Source of the DNA: Gimesia algae
GTDB lineage: Bacteria > Planctomycetota > Planctomycetia > Planctomycetales > Planctomycetaceae
Direction: 5' to 3'
Length of the DNA stretch: 64,000 nucleotides
NCBI RefSeq assembly: GCF_007746795.1
Contig: NZ_CP036343.1
Span: 4,563,357 to 4,627,356 of the forward strand
Of the stretch, positions 26,998 through 36,646 are shown piece after piece. The stretch's first letter is position 1. Each line of letters starts with the position of its first letter. The notes beneath the pieces are model-generated. The model made no database searches. It saw only the letters and a list, made by a program, of their open reading frames with translations, and was not told the DNA's origin. The position numbers were made by a program, and so were the translations under genes.

Positions 26998-27040
26998 GTT
27001 TTTTCTACCACGAAAAACACGAAAGGGCACGAAAACAGGG
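26998..27040 (+). repeat. CACGAAA-type intergenic repeat, copy 1
   Basis: TTTTTCTACCACGAAAAACA followed by CGAAAGGGCACGAAAACAGG. Two related copies stand at 38845 and 39251. The gap from 26979 to 27322 holds nothing else recognisable. Confidence 0.65.
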
Positions 27041-27322
27041 CTGGTATCTGCCGCGCTGTTTCAGGGCAGAGTAAAAGGGGCCAGCGGTGCCTGCTTATTG
27101 TTTCCATTTGCTGCTACGTTTAGTCTGGTATCGTTTAAAACTGCGTTAGATAGATTTCTAATGCATGGATGTCGTTCCTGTGTCTGGTCACAAACTCTCT
27201 CGAACTGTTGCCCTGGATTGGTTAGCTTTGTTAAGATAATACTGCTCCTGCTCTGGTCAACGTCAAACCGCGAAACGATCAGACCGCCCAAGATTTAATC
27301 ACTTCAGTAAGGAAATAAGAAC

Positions 27323-28795
27323 ATGCCAGCCTGGCCAGATAAGATGTATATTGATGGAAAATGGGTCGACGGTCGTTCTGAGACCAGTTGGACGATCACG
27401 AACCCGGCGACCCGTGAACCGCTGGCGGAGATTGCCCTGGCGAATGCCAGTGATGTCGATCTGGCCGTGACTGCGGCCCGCCGTGCGTTTGACAAGGGAG
27501 AATGGCCGCGGATGGATCCTCTGCAGCGCGGGCGGCTGCTGTATAAGCTGGCAGAACGCATTCGAGAATCCGCCGAAGATCTTGCGATGACCGATACGGT
27601 CAATATCGGCAAGCCGATTCGTGATACGCTCGGGTTTGACATTCCCTGCGGGGCTGACGTGATCGAAAGTTATGCGGGACTGCCAGACAAAATTGCCGGA
27701 CATTCTTATGGAGGGCTGCCGGACAATGTGACGATGCAGTTTCGCGAGCCAATGGGTGTGATCGCGGCAATTGTTCCCTGGAATTATCCCATGACCAACG
27801 CCGCCATTAAACTGGCGCCGATTCTCGCCTGCGGCAATACGGTGGTGCTGAAGCCTTCTGAAGTCTCTCCCCTGTCTGCGTTGATGCTGGCGAAAATGGC
27901 CGAAGAAGTGGGCTTTCCTCCCGGCGTGATTAATGTGATTCACGGTACCGGCGCGGAAGCGGGGACGGCTCTCGTGAAACATCCAGGCATCAACAAAATT
28001 GCCTTCACGGGACGGTATGAAACCGGTGCGCAGCTAATGGAAGCGGCCAAGGACGGAATGAAAGGGGTGCTGCTGGAACTCGGCGGCAAAACTCCGAGCG
28101 TGGTCTTTCCGGATGCGCCGCTGGATCATGTTGTCAATGGTGTGATCACGGGCATCTTCTGTCACCTGGGTCAGATCTGCGTGGCTGGCTCGCGACTGCT
28201 GGTGCATGAGAGTCAGCATGATGAACTGCTGGAGCGGATTATCGCCAAGGCCCAGAGTCTCAAACAGGGTGACCCGACCGATCCCGAAATGCACCTGGGT
28301 TGTCTGGCGACACCAACGCACTGTGATTTTGTGCGGAATCGCGTCGAACAGGCGAAACAGGAAGGCGCACGCTTAGTCCTTTCGGGTGATATCTCCGATG
28401 ATCCACTGGACTGCTTCTATCCGCCAACTATTTTCGATCAGGTCTCCCCCGACATGGCTGTGGCGAAGGAAGAAGTTTTCGGCCCGGTCTTAAGCGTCAT
28501 GACATTTAAAACGGAAGAGGAAGCGATTCGCATCGCCAATGATTCCGATTTCGGCTTAATGGCCAACATCTGGTCCACCGATGGAACACGGGCCCTGCGG
28601 GTCGCGCGCGAATTGCAGGCCGGGCGGATCTCCATCAATGGTGGCGGTTACCTCAGACCGAACGTGCCGATCTACGGTTACAAAAAGAGTGGGTTCGGAG
28701 CGGAACTGGGCTTCATCGAAGCAGCCCACGAATTCTGCAATTCCAAGTCCGTGATTTATTCCCTGGCGACCGAGAAATCTCCGTGGCCTGAGTAA
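27323..28795 (+). CDS. Aldehyde dehydrogenase family protein
   Basis: A 490-residue NAD(P)-dependent aldehyde dehydrogenase of the betaine-aldehyde/gamma-aminobutyraldehyde-like group, cytoplasmic. PWNYPMTNAAIKLAPILACG carries the conserved Asn of the oxyanion hole. The general base Glu is in LLELGGKTP and the nucleophilic Cys in GQICVAGSRL. The family block FTGST appears here as FTGRYETG, an uncommon variant at the cofactor-binding loop. The length is normal. The start has GTAAGGAAA about ten bases before it. It stands alone, so the substrate is not indicated; it is only distantly related to the dehydrogenase at the window start. Confidence 0.86.
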   Translation: MPAWPDKMYIDGKWVDGRSETSWTITNPATREPLAEIALANASDVDLAVTAARRAFDKGEWPRMDPLQRGRLLYKLAERIRESAEDLAMTDTVNIGKPIRDTLGFDIPCGADVIESYAGLPDKIAGHSYGGLPDNVTMQFREPMGVIAAIVPWNYPMTNAAIKLAPILACGNTVVLKPSEVSPLSALMLAKMAEEVGFPPGVINVIHGTGAEAGTALVKHPGINKIAFTGRYETGAQLMEAAKDGMKGVLLELGGKTPSVVFPDAPLDHVVNGVITGIFCHLGQICVAGSRLLVHESQHDELLERIIAKAQSLKQGDPTDPEMHLGCLATPTHCDFVRNRVEQAKQEGARLVLSGDISDDPLDCFYPPTIFDQVSPDMAVAKEEVFGPVLSVMTFKTEEEAIRIANDSDFGLMANIWSTDGTRALRVARELQAGRISINGGGYLRPNVPIYGYKKSGFGAELGFIEAAHEFCNSKSVIYSLATEKSPWPE

Positions 28796-28840
28796 GCGGC
28801 AGTAGCAGCGACGATATCATTCTTACCGGAGAACCAAAGG

Positions 28841-28877
28841 GGGCGGGACGCAGGATAATTGTGCCCTGCCTTTTTTT
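28841..28877 (+). terminator. Probable terminator after the aldehyde dehydrogenase
   Basis: A GC-rich imperfect hairpin (GGCGGG or GCAGG pairing with CCCTGCC, 28841-28870) is followed by seven T residues, about 45 bases after the stop codon. Confidence 0.5.
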
Positions 28878-28987
28878 ATTGATATGGGGCTGGTTAATCG
28901 ACCACTGTGGGGAGTGATTAGGCGGGCGGGAGTGACTAGGCCGGACCCATGGCGCGCACTGAAGACAAGGGACAGGAACAGCCCTTA

Positions 28988-29425
28988 CTAATGGATGCTC
29001 TGCATCACCCGAGGATTTGGAAACAGAGAAGCCTGGGCATAATCACTGAGCATTTTGACCAGTAAGTCGACCTGCGTTTTACTGAAATATCCTGCTACAT
29101 TTTTTTTGTAGGCTTTGGCAATATCGCGTGGATGCTCTGAAGTGGAAAGAACAAATACGATGGTATGGCTAAGTTCAGGGTCTTCCCGAAGTTCATCCAG
29201 AAACTGCAGGCCATTCATCCCGGGCATGTTCAGGTCAAGCAGAACGACAAAATCTTCATTCAGCTTATCTGCTGATTCCCCACGCAGTATGGATAAGGCT
29301 TCCGCCCCTTCAGAGGCTGTATACAAGCTACAACCCAACTCCTGACGTTTAATGGCCCGATTGACCACTTCACGATCGACGTCATCATCTTCAACTAATA
29401 GAATTGAAAACCGATTTTGCAGCAT
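28988..29425 (-). CDS. Single-domain response regulator (Rcp1-like)
   Basis: A 145-residue stand-alone receiver. The phosphoacceptor is Asp64 in VVLLDLNMPGMNG, with acidic residues Glu12-Asp15 in LVEDDD, the conserved Thr/Ser region FVLSTS, and Lys in YFSKTQVD. It has no output domain; proteins of this form are cyanobacterial-phytochrome-type (Rcp1) receivers acting within phosphorelays or by protein contact. The start has AAGGA eight bases upstream. It lies 45 bases after the HAMP kinase gene on the same strand and is its likely partner. Confidence 0.9.
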   Translation of the reverse strand: MLQNRFSILLVEDDDVDREVVNRAIKRQELGCSLYTASEGAEALSILRGESADKLNEDFVVLLDLNMPGMNGLQFLDELREDPELSHTIVFVLSTSEHPRDIAKAYKKNVAGYFSKTQVDLLVKMLSDYAQASLFPNPRVMQSIH

Positions 29426-29470
29426 TTTTGTAATCCTTAAGTACTTAAAAACTCCTCATTATATTATAGG

Positions 29471-31336
29471 TTATTTTTTGGGCCATGTGAAGCGGAATAT
29501 CGTATTCTGCTTCACCGCCGATTCAACAGAAATTTTGCCTCCCAGCGTCTCGATCTGTTTTTTAATGATTGCCAGGCCCATTCCACTCCCTTCAGCATTA
29601 GTATTGCCTACGCGCTGGTACATTTGAAATATTCTATCGTGATGCTTGGGATCAATCCCTGGCCCGTTATCTTTGACGCTGAACTCATACAAATCGGGAA
29701 GTTCCCGATAATCGATATCAATTTTTCCCGTTTCTGGATGATCATGGTGCTTGACGGCATTGGTGATCAAATTGAGAAAGACATGCCGCAGTGGTGTGCG
29801 AAAGGTATTCAGAACGGGCATATCAGGGGCAATGGTAATTTGAATTTTCTCTGGATTATCAATCAGATCACTGATTTCTTTGAGCATGGCTCCCGTATCA
29901 GTTCGTTCACATTCACCGGTAATTCGACCAATGCGGGAGTATTCCAGCAAATCATTCAGCAGTGTCTCCATGGTTCTGATTCGCCCCTGCAGCTTATTCA
30001 GATTGACACACGATTCTTCAGAAAGTTCCTCGGCAGAATCTTCCTGAATCCATTTAGCCAGCTGGTCGATGCCTCGGAGAGGAGACTTAAGATCGTGGGA
30101 AGCAATATATGCAAAATTGTCGAGTTCGGAGTTGATCATTTCCAGCTCCCGGGTTTTTTGTATCAGTTCCTGGCTTAATGTCTGCGATTGCTGCAGCAGG
30201 TTTTTAGTCACGAAGTTCTGCTTATTAAAAATATCTGCAGCAATTGCCATCTCCCCGATTTCGTCATTACGATCTGTAGCCGGAATCGTAATGAGTGTTT
30301 CACCGGCTCCCAGTCTTCTGAATGTGTTTGTCATTGCTGTAATCGGCTGTACGACAGAATATGCCAGTCGCCAGGCATAATATAATCCGATGAGCAAGGC
30401 TCCAATAATCGCGATCGTTGTGATATTTTTAATATTCTGTGTGTGCACGATGGTGGCCTGATTGATCTCTGTCCGCTTGCTCTCGGCGATGTTTTTAATC
30501 TGCATCGAATAATAGGCAAACTCAGAAGCTTCACCAGACATTACGACATTTACCAGATAGAGATAACTTCGCGTTGCCTGAAATGCTCTCAGGCAAATTC
30601 TTTCGTACTCATCCAATTGCGATAGAAGGTCATTTACGAGTCCTGTTTCAGACTTGAGCGCCTCGGCTTGAATGGATTCAATAATCGAGCGAGTGTCCTG
30701 AAGCGAACTTAAAGTTTTATCGACAAAAGGTGTACTGGGTTCGGCAAAATAGCGTAATGCATTTTTTTCAGCAAGCGCGAAAAAACGCTGAGCGGATAAC
30801 GCAGCCAGATAATGTCGACTCGTCTCTTTGGGACTGGCATGTGCCTGCGCTTCCAGCTTTTCCAGATTCACTTGTACTCTTTGCCCCTGTTCCGGAAGAG
30901 ATGTTTGAACCAGGGACGTCCGCAGCTGGCGTTCTTCCGTTGCTAGTGTGAAATTCTTGAAATACCCCTCCAGATGTGACTTCATAATGATTAACGACTC
31001 ACTGATCTCTTCGTCATTCACGTCAGACAGGAGACCGCTGACCTGCTTCTGCAGTTTTCCATATGTCACCTGCACGGCATCGCGGTTCGAAGAATGGCCG
31101 GTATTAATATACTGATTCACACGGCGTTTCAGTTCCTGCACATTGCGATCGATGGCCAGAGATTCGTTATAGGTTTTTTCTACATCGCGGTATTGATCAA
31201 AGCTCTGCATCGCATTGCCTAGACCGTAAATACCTAAAATACCATTCGAAATCAGAAGCAGAATCATCCCACCAAAACCGATGTAGATTTTCCACTGCAG
31301 GCTCGTCATTCGTTTTGGTTTAATCTTGTCTATCAT
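29471..31336 (-). CDS. Membrane sensor histidine kinase with HAMP domain
   Basis: 621 residues. The N-terminal membrane helix (about 13-35) and a second (about 305-325) enclose a long helical periplasmic sensor region, like the four-helix sensors of chemoreceptors. A HAMP domain follows (RRLGAGETLITIPATDRNDEIGEM), then a coiled coil. The dimerisation/phosphoacceptor domain has the His in YIASHDLKSPLRG, and the ATPase domain has VKDNGPGIDPKHHDRIF and GSGMGLAI. It sits between a substrate-binding protein gene (63 bases upstream) and a receiver gene (45 bases downstream), so the binding protein may present the ligand to the periplasmic sensor. Confidence 0.9.
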   Translation of the reverse strand: MIDKIKPKRMTSLQWKIYIGFGGMILLLISNGILGIYGLGNAMQSFDQYRDVEKTYNESLAIDRNVQELKRRVNQYINTGHSSNRDAVQVTYGKLQKQVSGLLSDVNDEEISESLIIMKSHLEGYFKNFTLATEERQLRTSLVQTSLPEQGQRVQVNLEKLEAQAHASPKETSRHYLAALSAQRFFALAEKNALRYFAEPSTPFVDKTLSSLQDTRSIIESIQAEALKSETGLVNDLLSQLDEYERICLRAFQATRSYLYLVNVVMSGEASEFAYYSMQIKNIAESKRTEINQATIVHTQNIKNITTIAIIGALLIGLYYAWRLAYSVVQPITAMTNTFRRLGAGETLITIPATDRNDEIGEMAIAADIFNKQNFVTKNLLQQSQTLSQELIQKTRELEMINSELDNFAYIASHDLKSPLRGIDQLAKWIQEDSAEELSEESCVNLNKLQGRIRTMETLLNDLLEYSRIGRITGECERTDTGAMLKEISDLIDNPEKIQITIAPDMPVLNTFRTPLRHVFLNLITNAVKHHDHPETGKIDIDYRELPDLYEFSVKDNGPGIDPKHHDRIFQMYQRVGNTNAEGSGMGLAIIKKQIETLGGKISVESAVKQNTIFRFTWPKK

Positions 31337-31399
31337 GATTCAGTCTACTTCGGGCATCATTCAGCCTGCGCCAGGCGTAATACTCAATTCCACAATCCT

Positions 31400-32698
31400 T
31401 CAAGCCGAGAGAAATTCGTTCCATTTCAGAAGAGAATATTCATAAGTATCCATCACCGTATTCCAGACAGCCACATTACTGAAACGTTCAAGATAGGAGC
31501 CTCCGTTACGGATTTCACCTTTCTTTACTACGACTCGCCCATCAGTTCCGGCAAGATCCGTAAGGGCAGGTTTTCCTTCATACCAGTAGTTCCATTCATT
31601 ATCTGTAAGCAGCGAACGTGAACGCTCCGGATTGGAAATGTAATACCCCTGTTTCGCAATAAAAGCACCAGGCCAGCCTGACAGCCACCAGTTCATATAA
31701 TCATAAGCCGCATCCTTAACTGCTCCCTGAGTTTGAGAAGAAAGGCACATCACACCATGCCAGGCACGATAGCCTTCTTTAGGGGCAGCATAGACACAAT
31801 CGATCCCTTGTCCTTTGAGATCGAATACCGCAGGCGAAAACATGCTTTCAATTACGACTTCCTTACGCTGCATCAGTCGCACCGACTGGGGCACGGAACT
31901 CCAGACACCCCGGAAATGACCTTGGTACCTGAGTTCGATTAATATCGCAAACAGCTCATCAATTTCGTTTCTGGAAAGATTTCCTATATCTTTAAATTTC
32001 ATTAAGCCTTTCGCCTGGACCGCGAGTACGGCGTCAAACAATCCAATCGATGGAGCATTGACGAGTGCCACCTTGCCTGCATAGCGTTCATCCAGCAGCC
32101 AACTCCAGCTTTCTGTTTTATAGGGGAGGCCACGCGGAATCACACCTGCATTGTAGCCAAAGGAATCCACATTGTGGACGTAAGGCAGAAAGCTGACCTG
32201 TTGACTGGGAACAGAACTCAGTGAGTGATCTTTCTGAACATACAACAGTTTTGAGGGAGCATCACCAGCACCGAGTTTGGCTCCTGTCGTGATGCGCCCG
32301 GTTTTGGTGAGATTATTGATTTCATTCCAGTATTTGAGTCGTCCGATGTCAATTGCTTGTATTGCATTGGCCTGCCATAAGACTTTCAGACTATTCGACC
32401 ACTGCTCGTACAGGTCAAACGATGCCGGACGAGTGGAAGCCTGATGCAAAACAGACGCACTGCCACCTGGCTGAAATTCAATATCGATCCCCAGGTCCTG
32501 TTGCGCTTTTTTACGCAGTTCTTCCTGCAGCGTCACATGCGTACCCAGAATCCGTAACTTCGTACGATGACGCGCAAACACATAAGGAGCATTCGTAAAT
32601 GCTCCCACCCCACTCGACAAAGCCAGAGTGTTCTTAAGGAAAGTGCGTCGCGTTGTCCTGGTCTGTTTTAGATTGTCAGTTGAATCTGCAGTGCTCAT
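31400..32698 (-). CDS. Tat-exported extracellular solute-binding protein (family 1/PotD-like)
   Basis: A 432-residue periplasmic binding protein. The N-terminus TTRRTFLKNTLALSSGVGAF is a twin-arginine leader. The mature protein has the type II binding-protein pattern (KLRILGTHVTLQEELRKKA, later DLYEQW and YDYMNWWLSGWPG), closest by eye to the spermidine/putrescine and sugar-binding groups. No ABC permease or ATPase gene is near. It is followed by a HAMP histidine kinase and a receiver on the same strand, so a sensing role is more likely than import. The ligand is unknown. The start has GAGAG upstream. Confidence 0.82.
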   Translation of the reverse strand: MSTADSTDNLKQTRTTRRTFLKNTLALSSGVGAFTNAPYVFARHRTKLRILGTHVTLQEELRKKAQQDLGIDIEFQPGGSASVLHQASTRPASFDLYEQWSNSLKVLWQANAIQAIDIGRLKYWNEINNLTKTGRITTGAKLGAGDAPSKLLYVQKDHSLSSVPSQQVSFLPYVHNVDSFGYNAGVIPRGLPYKTESWSWLLDERYAGKVALVNAPSIGLFDAVLAVQAKGLMKFKDIGNLSRNEIDELFAILIELRYQGHFRGVWSSVPQSVRLMQRKEVVIESMFSPAVFDLKGQGIDCVYAAPKEGYRAWHGVMCLSSQTQGAVKDAAYDYMNWWLSGWPGAFIAKQGYYISNPERSRSLLTDNEWNYWYEGKPALTDLAGTDGRVVVKKGEIRNGGSYLERFSNVAVWNTVMDTYEYSLLKWNEFLSA

Positions 32699-32816
32699 TA
32701 TTAACTCTCACGAGTGATGTATTTTTTATAGAGATCTAAATAAAATCGCTGTGGCGCTGGATCTTACCATTCCCGGACTGAATTCAGTAGATGACTATTT
32801 TAGATCAGGCTTAATC

Positions 32817-33833
32817 TCATGCCATTGACGCTACCTTGTCGTCATTGTTGTTAAATGAAATTGTTGCCGTTTCCTGTGTGAGCATATATTTGATTGGGAT
32901 CACACTCTGTAATTCTTTGATCAGTTCATTGATCGGAACGGGTTTCGTCAGAAACGCTTCCACTCCCAGACTCAATATCTGATGTTTGATTGCCGGATAG
33001 CTTTGACCAGTCAGAACGATTACTGGAATTTCACTGAGTAAAGGGTTCGACCTGATACGGCGCACAATATAAATGCCCTCCGCTTCTGGTAGTACCAGAT
33101 CGGTGATAATCACATCAGGCATGTGTTCTACAGCCATTTCATAACCTTGATCACCAGTGAAAGCAGACAGACACTCTACGCCGTGCGGTTTGAGTTTCAT
33201 TTGCAGCGCTTTAGAAATATCACGATCATCATCAATTGACAGTACAATCGGAGGCCGCTTGTCGCAGGAATTCTGGGAGGCCGAGTCTGCCTCCTGGGCT
33301 GGATCCGTGGCATTCTCTTCTGAAGCCGAATCCATCGGATTCCCATCTGCTTCTGAGACTTCATACTCTGCTTTGCCCATCGACTTGATGTAGGACAGGC
33401 TGAGATCTCGCGTTTCCGCAGTTTTTTGAGCTTCTTCTACCGGTTCAACAACTGGCTGGATATCAAGCTGCAGAAATTCCCTGGCGATCTCGGTGATCGT
33501 TGCTGGGGAACCAGGGCATTTCTGGATATAGACCGCCCCGAGTTGTTTACAACGTTGAATCGTCTCGGTATCTGAGTGGCCCGTATGAATAATCACTGGA
33601 ATTCCATGGCAGCTTTCATCACCGTTCAACATTTCACACACTGCCAGACCATTTCCGCTGGGCATGTCCACGTCCAGAATGATCAGGTTTGGCTTGATTC
33701 TCATCGCACCAATGAGTGCGTGAGAGGCATCGGGAGATCGCATCACGGTATAGCCTAAGCCTCTCAGCCGAATGGCTAGAGCTTGTGATAACTCATGGTC
33801 ATCATCGGCAATCAGTACCACTTTATCTGTCAT
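32817..33833 (-). CDS. Tandem double-receiver response regulator
   Basis: 338 residues with two complete receiver domains and no output domain. The first (about 5-125) has Asp in LIILDVDMPSGNG and Lys near YIQKC. The second (about 195-315) has Asp in VIITDLVLPEAEG and Lys in FLTKPVP. A Ser/Glu/Ala-rich linker of about 60 residues joins them. Such proteins may pass phosphate between kinases or act as a sink. Its start overlaps the end of the preceding receiver gene by 11 bases, so translation is coupled. Confidence 0.9.
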   Translation of the reverse strand: MTDKVVLIADDDHELSQALAIRLRGLGYTVMRSPDASHALIGAMRIKPNLIILDVDMPSGNGLAVCEMLNGDESCHGIPVIIHTGHSDTETIQRCKQLGAVYIQKCPGSPATITEIAREFLQLDIQPVVEPVEEAQKTAETRDLSLSYIKSMGKAEYEVSEADGNPMDSASEENATDPAQEADSASQNSCDKRPPIVLSIDDDRDISKALQMKLKPHGVECLSAFTGDQGYEMAVEHMPDVIITDLVLPEAEGIYIVRRIRSNPLLSEIPVIVLTGQSYPAIKHQILSLGVEAFLTKPVPINELIKELQSVIPIKYMLTQETATISFNNNDDKVASMA

Positions 33834-34263
33834 ATCTGTACTTCACTTTCATGTCTGGGGTGGCAGAAATTGAACCCGGCAGTTCATCACATTCTGCCTG
33901 ATCAATCGCCGCGTTGACAGCCTCGATCAGTTCACAACCCTCATATGGTTTACTTAGAAAATAGCTTGCGCCGGCGTCCAATGCTTTTTCCCTGTCCACG
34001 AGACTCGCGGAGAGCATCACTACCGGTATCTGGTGTGTATCTGATTTTTGTTTCAGTTCATCCAGTGCGGTCAGGCCATCCTTTTGAGGCATCCTCACAT
34101 CCATGACAATAGCCGTCGGTTGATCTTCAGTTGCATTCGCGACTGCTTGCATTCCATTGAGCGCGGTAGACGTTTCAAAACCGGCAACTGTCAACCTGAG
34201 ACTGGTGGCGCGAAGTATATCTGAATCATCATCGACCAGTAATATTCTCTTTCGACGCTGCAT
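33823..34263 (-). CDS. Single-domain response regulator
   Basis: A 146-residue receiver with the acidic triad in LLVDDDSD, phosphoacceptor Asp in AIVMDVRMPQKDG and Lys in YFLSKPYEG. There is no output domain; a tail of about 25 residues follows. The start has GGGAG seven bases upstream. Its stop overlaps the start of the double-receiver gene. It belongs to the minus-strand signalling run. Confidence 0.9.
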   Translation of the reverse strand: MQRRKRILLVDDDSDILRATSLRLTVAGFETSTALNGMQAVANATEDQPTAIVMDVRMPQKDGLTALDELKQKSDTHQIPVVMLSASLVDREKALDAGASYFLSKPYEGCELIEAVNAAIDQAECDELPGSISATPDMKVKYRYDR

Positions 34264-34385
34264 GTGCCTGCTCCCTTAAAAAATTGGATTCCGGACCTTT
34301 ACAGGTCAACGAATTGAAGCCCATCCTGCGAGTCAGAATTCGCCAGATAATCACTTCCAGTATTAACTCATTCGTTATGACTGGG

Positions 34386-35969
34386 TTATGTACAGACGCT
34401 CGACTGCTGTGTGATTCTGCAAAAGTGTCTGTGGATCGCTTCTGAATCTGCCTTTATTTTCCATTTGCCCTCAATGTTTAACTGATAACCGGGCAAGGGC
34501 CCAAAAGGTCGATTCCGGTTTGTTTTCTGCCACTCACTCTCAAGTCTGCTGACAAATTCAGAAAGTTCCAGGCAGGGAATTGAGAGCACAAACAGCCATT
34601 CACAGCTGCCCGTTCGGAATAAAAGATCATTTGTGCGTAGTAAGAAGTTGAAAAAAGCGTCCATGTCTTCTTTATCCGTGTCGGCTGTTTCTTCATCAAT
34701 TCGTGCAAAGACCAGGGCCACCACGGATTCGCTGCTGGTTAACCTTTGAGTACGATCCAGATAGCGTGTCATCACACTGGAGGGATTATCCAGAGGGACG
34801 CTAAATGAAAACGTGGTTCCTGTTCCCACCTGGCTTGCCACTGACATTTCACCAAAATTCAAATCGACTAATTCCCTGGCGATATTCAATCCCAGTCCAA
34901 ACCCTTTAGTGCTGCTGTTAAGCTGGGTTTTGAGTTGTCTGAAGCGCTGGAAGATTTCCGCCAGCCCTTCTTCATCGATGCCCGGGCCATTATCGGTAAC
35001 TCCAATGATTATTTCTCCCTGGTCCGCCCTCTCTTCAGTCCACAACCGTACGCTTCCCGGATTGCCACAGAATTTCATGGCATTCGTAACCAGATTGACA
35101 ATCACGCGGCCGACCTTCTCCGAATCGCAGTAAATCGCCGGGAGTCCCGAATCGACATCCGCTTCGAAATGAATTCCCTTAACAGCCGCTTTTTTTGCCA
35201 GAGGAGCACAAACAGACTCAATAATGTCAGGCAACTGGCAGGGACGTCTCCATGCTCCCAGCAGGCCCGCCTCCAGTTTACTGACATCGAGCATGTCATC
35301 GACCATGTTGTTAAGTTCGTCAGTACGGATACTCGCAATATCCAGCATTTGACCTTGTTCCTCGTTAATTTTCCCCACCAGTCCTTCGCGGACTAAAGAC
35401 ACATAATCCTTGATCACAGTCAGAGGAGTGCGAAATTCGTGCGATACGTTGTCGACAAAACGATGTGCTGTTTTATTGAGTCTGCGCAAACGCCGATTTT
35501 TCTTTTTCAGCAGCACTTTCTGTTTCAGAAGCAGTTCCCGGCTCGTTTCGACTTCCGTCAAAAGACGCTGATTTTCCACCACGCTTTCCTGCCTCTGAAT
35601 TGCGTGGTGGATTGCCCGTTCCAGCATATGCGGTGAAGCTTCGTCTTTGAGAAAATAATCCTGAGCCCCCACGGAGAGCGCGATTAATCGAACATCGTTG
35701 TCGTTGAGTGTCGTGAGCACGACAATCGGCACATCTCGATTGTAATCGCGGATTTTCTTTACCGTTTCCAGGCCGAAACTGTCGGGTAATGATAAGTCTG
35801 TCAGGACCACATCAAATGTGCTCTCCCCAAATTTTAACAAGCCAGATTCGAGGGTTTGCGCCCAGACCAGTTCAAAGGCTGATGCCGATTTTGACAGACT
35901 GAGTTTGATCAACTGATGATCAACCGGGTCGTCTTCGATCAATAGTACTCGCAGGTTCTCTTTATTCAT
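34386..35969 (-). CDS. Hybrid receiver-histidine kinase with a degenerate GGDEF-like tail
   Basis: 527 residues from the ATG at 35969, which has GGAG seven bases before it; an ATG two codons earlier is too close to that site. Order of domains, numbered from 35975: receiver (Asp60 in VVLTDLSLPDSFG), Lys/Arg-rich coiled coil, phosphoacceptor His179 in NVSHEFRTPLTV, ATPase domain (VTDNGPGIDEEG, KGFGLGLNIAREL), then about 130 residues after 400. In that tail LLRTNDLLFRTGSCEWLFVL aligns with the block around the GGDEF signature of diguanylate cyclases, with GSCEW (456-460) in place of GGDEF, so it is catalytically dead. It is soluble, and its start overlaps the end of the preceding receiver gene. 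Confidence 0.88.
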   Translation of the reverse strand: MNKENLRVLLIEDDPVDHQLIKLSLSKSASAFELVWAQTLESGLLKFGESTFDVVLTDLSLPDSFGLETVKKIRDYNRDVPIVVLTTLNDNDVRLIALSVGAQDYFLKDEASPHMLERAIHHAIQRQESVVENQRLLTEVETSRELLLKQKVLLKKKNRRLRRLNKTAHRFVDNVSHEFRTPLTVIKDYVSLVREGLVGKINEEQGQMLDIASIRTDELNNMVDDMLDVSKLEAGLLGAWRRPCQLPDIIESVCAPLAKKAAVKGIHFEADVDSGLPAIYCDSEKVGRVIVNLVTNAMKFCGNPGSVRLWTEERADQGEIIIGVTDNGPGIDEEGLAEIFQRFRQLKTQLNSSTKGFGLGLNIARELVDLNFGEMSVASQVGTGTTFSFSVPLDNPSSVMTRYLDRTQRLTSSESVVALVFARIDEETADTDKEDMDAFFNFLLRTNDLLFRTGSCEWLFVLSIPCLELSEFVSRLESEWQKTNRNRPFGPLPGYQLNIEGKWKIKADSEAIHRHFCRITQQSSVCT

Positions 35970-36465
35970 CTTCATACTCCAGGAAGGTCTGAATTTCAGT
36001 CTGCTTATAGACTAATCCGTTTTTATTTGCCGTGGCCCAATCAAGAGATGTCAGCGAAACAAAACGTCTGATTTCTGCCAGGAGACTGGTGTAATGCACC
36101 GGTTTTTGCAGAAAACCGGCAGCACCAAGATGTCGCAACCGACCTGGTAGATGGGCATCCCGCTGTCCCGTCAGCACAATGACCGGAATGTGTGAGGTTT
36201 GCGCATTAACTTTTACCTCCTCCAGTAAGTGCTGTCCGTCTCCATCCGGCATTCGCAGATCAGTGATGATCAAATCCGGTTTCTTCTTGTAAACGTCCCA
36301 CGTACCAAGACGTCCGCAGCAATCACTGATCACGTCCACGTCGTAATTGGATAATATCTTTTGAATCGCGCATGTGATATCAGGATCGTCGTCAACGCAA
36401 AGAATGGTCGTACGGGATGTGGGTTCCAACAGGTCTGTACTCGCTGCTTGAATTTGCTCTTTCAT
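35962..36465 (-). CDS. Single-domain response regulator
   Basis: About 167 residues. The start at 36465 is chosen because AGGAG lies seven bases upstream; the frame is open further to 36561 but that part has no ribosome site and looks non-coding. The receiver has CVDDDPD, phosphoacceptor Asp in LIITDLRMPDGDG, Thr in VIVLTGQ and Lys in FLQKPVH. No output domain. It is the first gene of the minus-strand signalling run and overlaps the hybrid kinase gene by eight bases. Confidence 0.88.
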   Translation of the reverse strand: MKEQIQAASTDLLEPTSRTTILCVDDDPDITCAIQKILSNYDVDVISDCCGRLGTWDVYKKKPDLIITDLRMPDGDGQHLLEEVKVNAQTSHIPVIVLTGQRDAHLPGRLRHLGAAGFLQKPVHYTSLLAEIRRFVSLTSLDWATANKNGLVYKQTEIQTFLEYEDE

Positions 36466-36646
36466 GATCTTTCTCCTGATGCTTATTAAGACTGCGAAAT
36501 CATCCAGGCCCTGAAAAAGCATATGACACGTGCACCAGAACCAGATAATTATTCTATTCATTTCTGTATTCGCTGATTGCCTTTACAGCGCGTGTCTCTT
36601 TAAGTTCATTAAGCAGCATGTATTACACGTGAGAACAATGTAATGA

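Noticed and set aside
27323-28795. Paralogy of the two aldehyde dehydrogenases as a recent duplication
   Set aside because: The active-site blocks differ (LELSSINP against LELGGKTP; GQFCTNPG against GQICVAGS), placing them in separate subfamilies.
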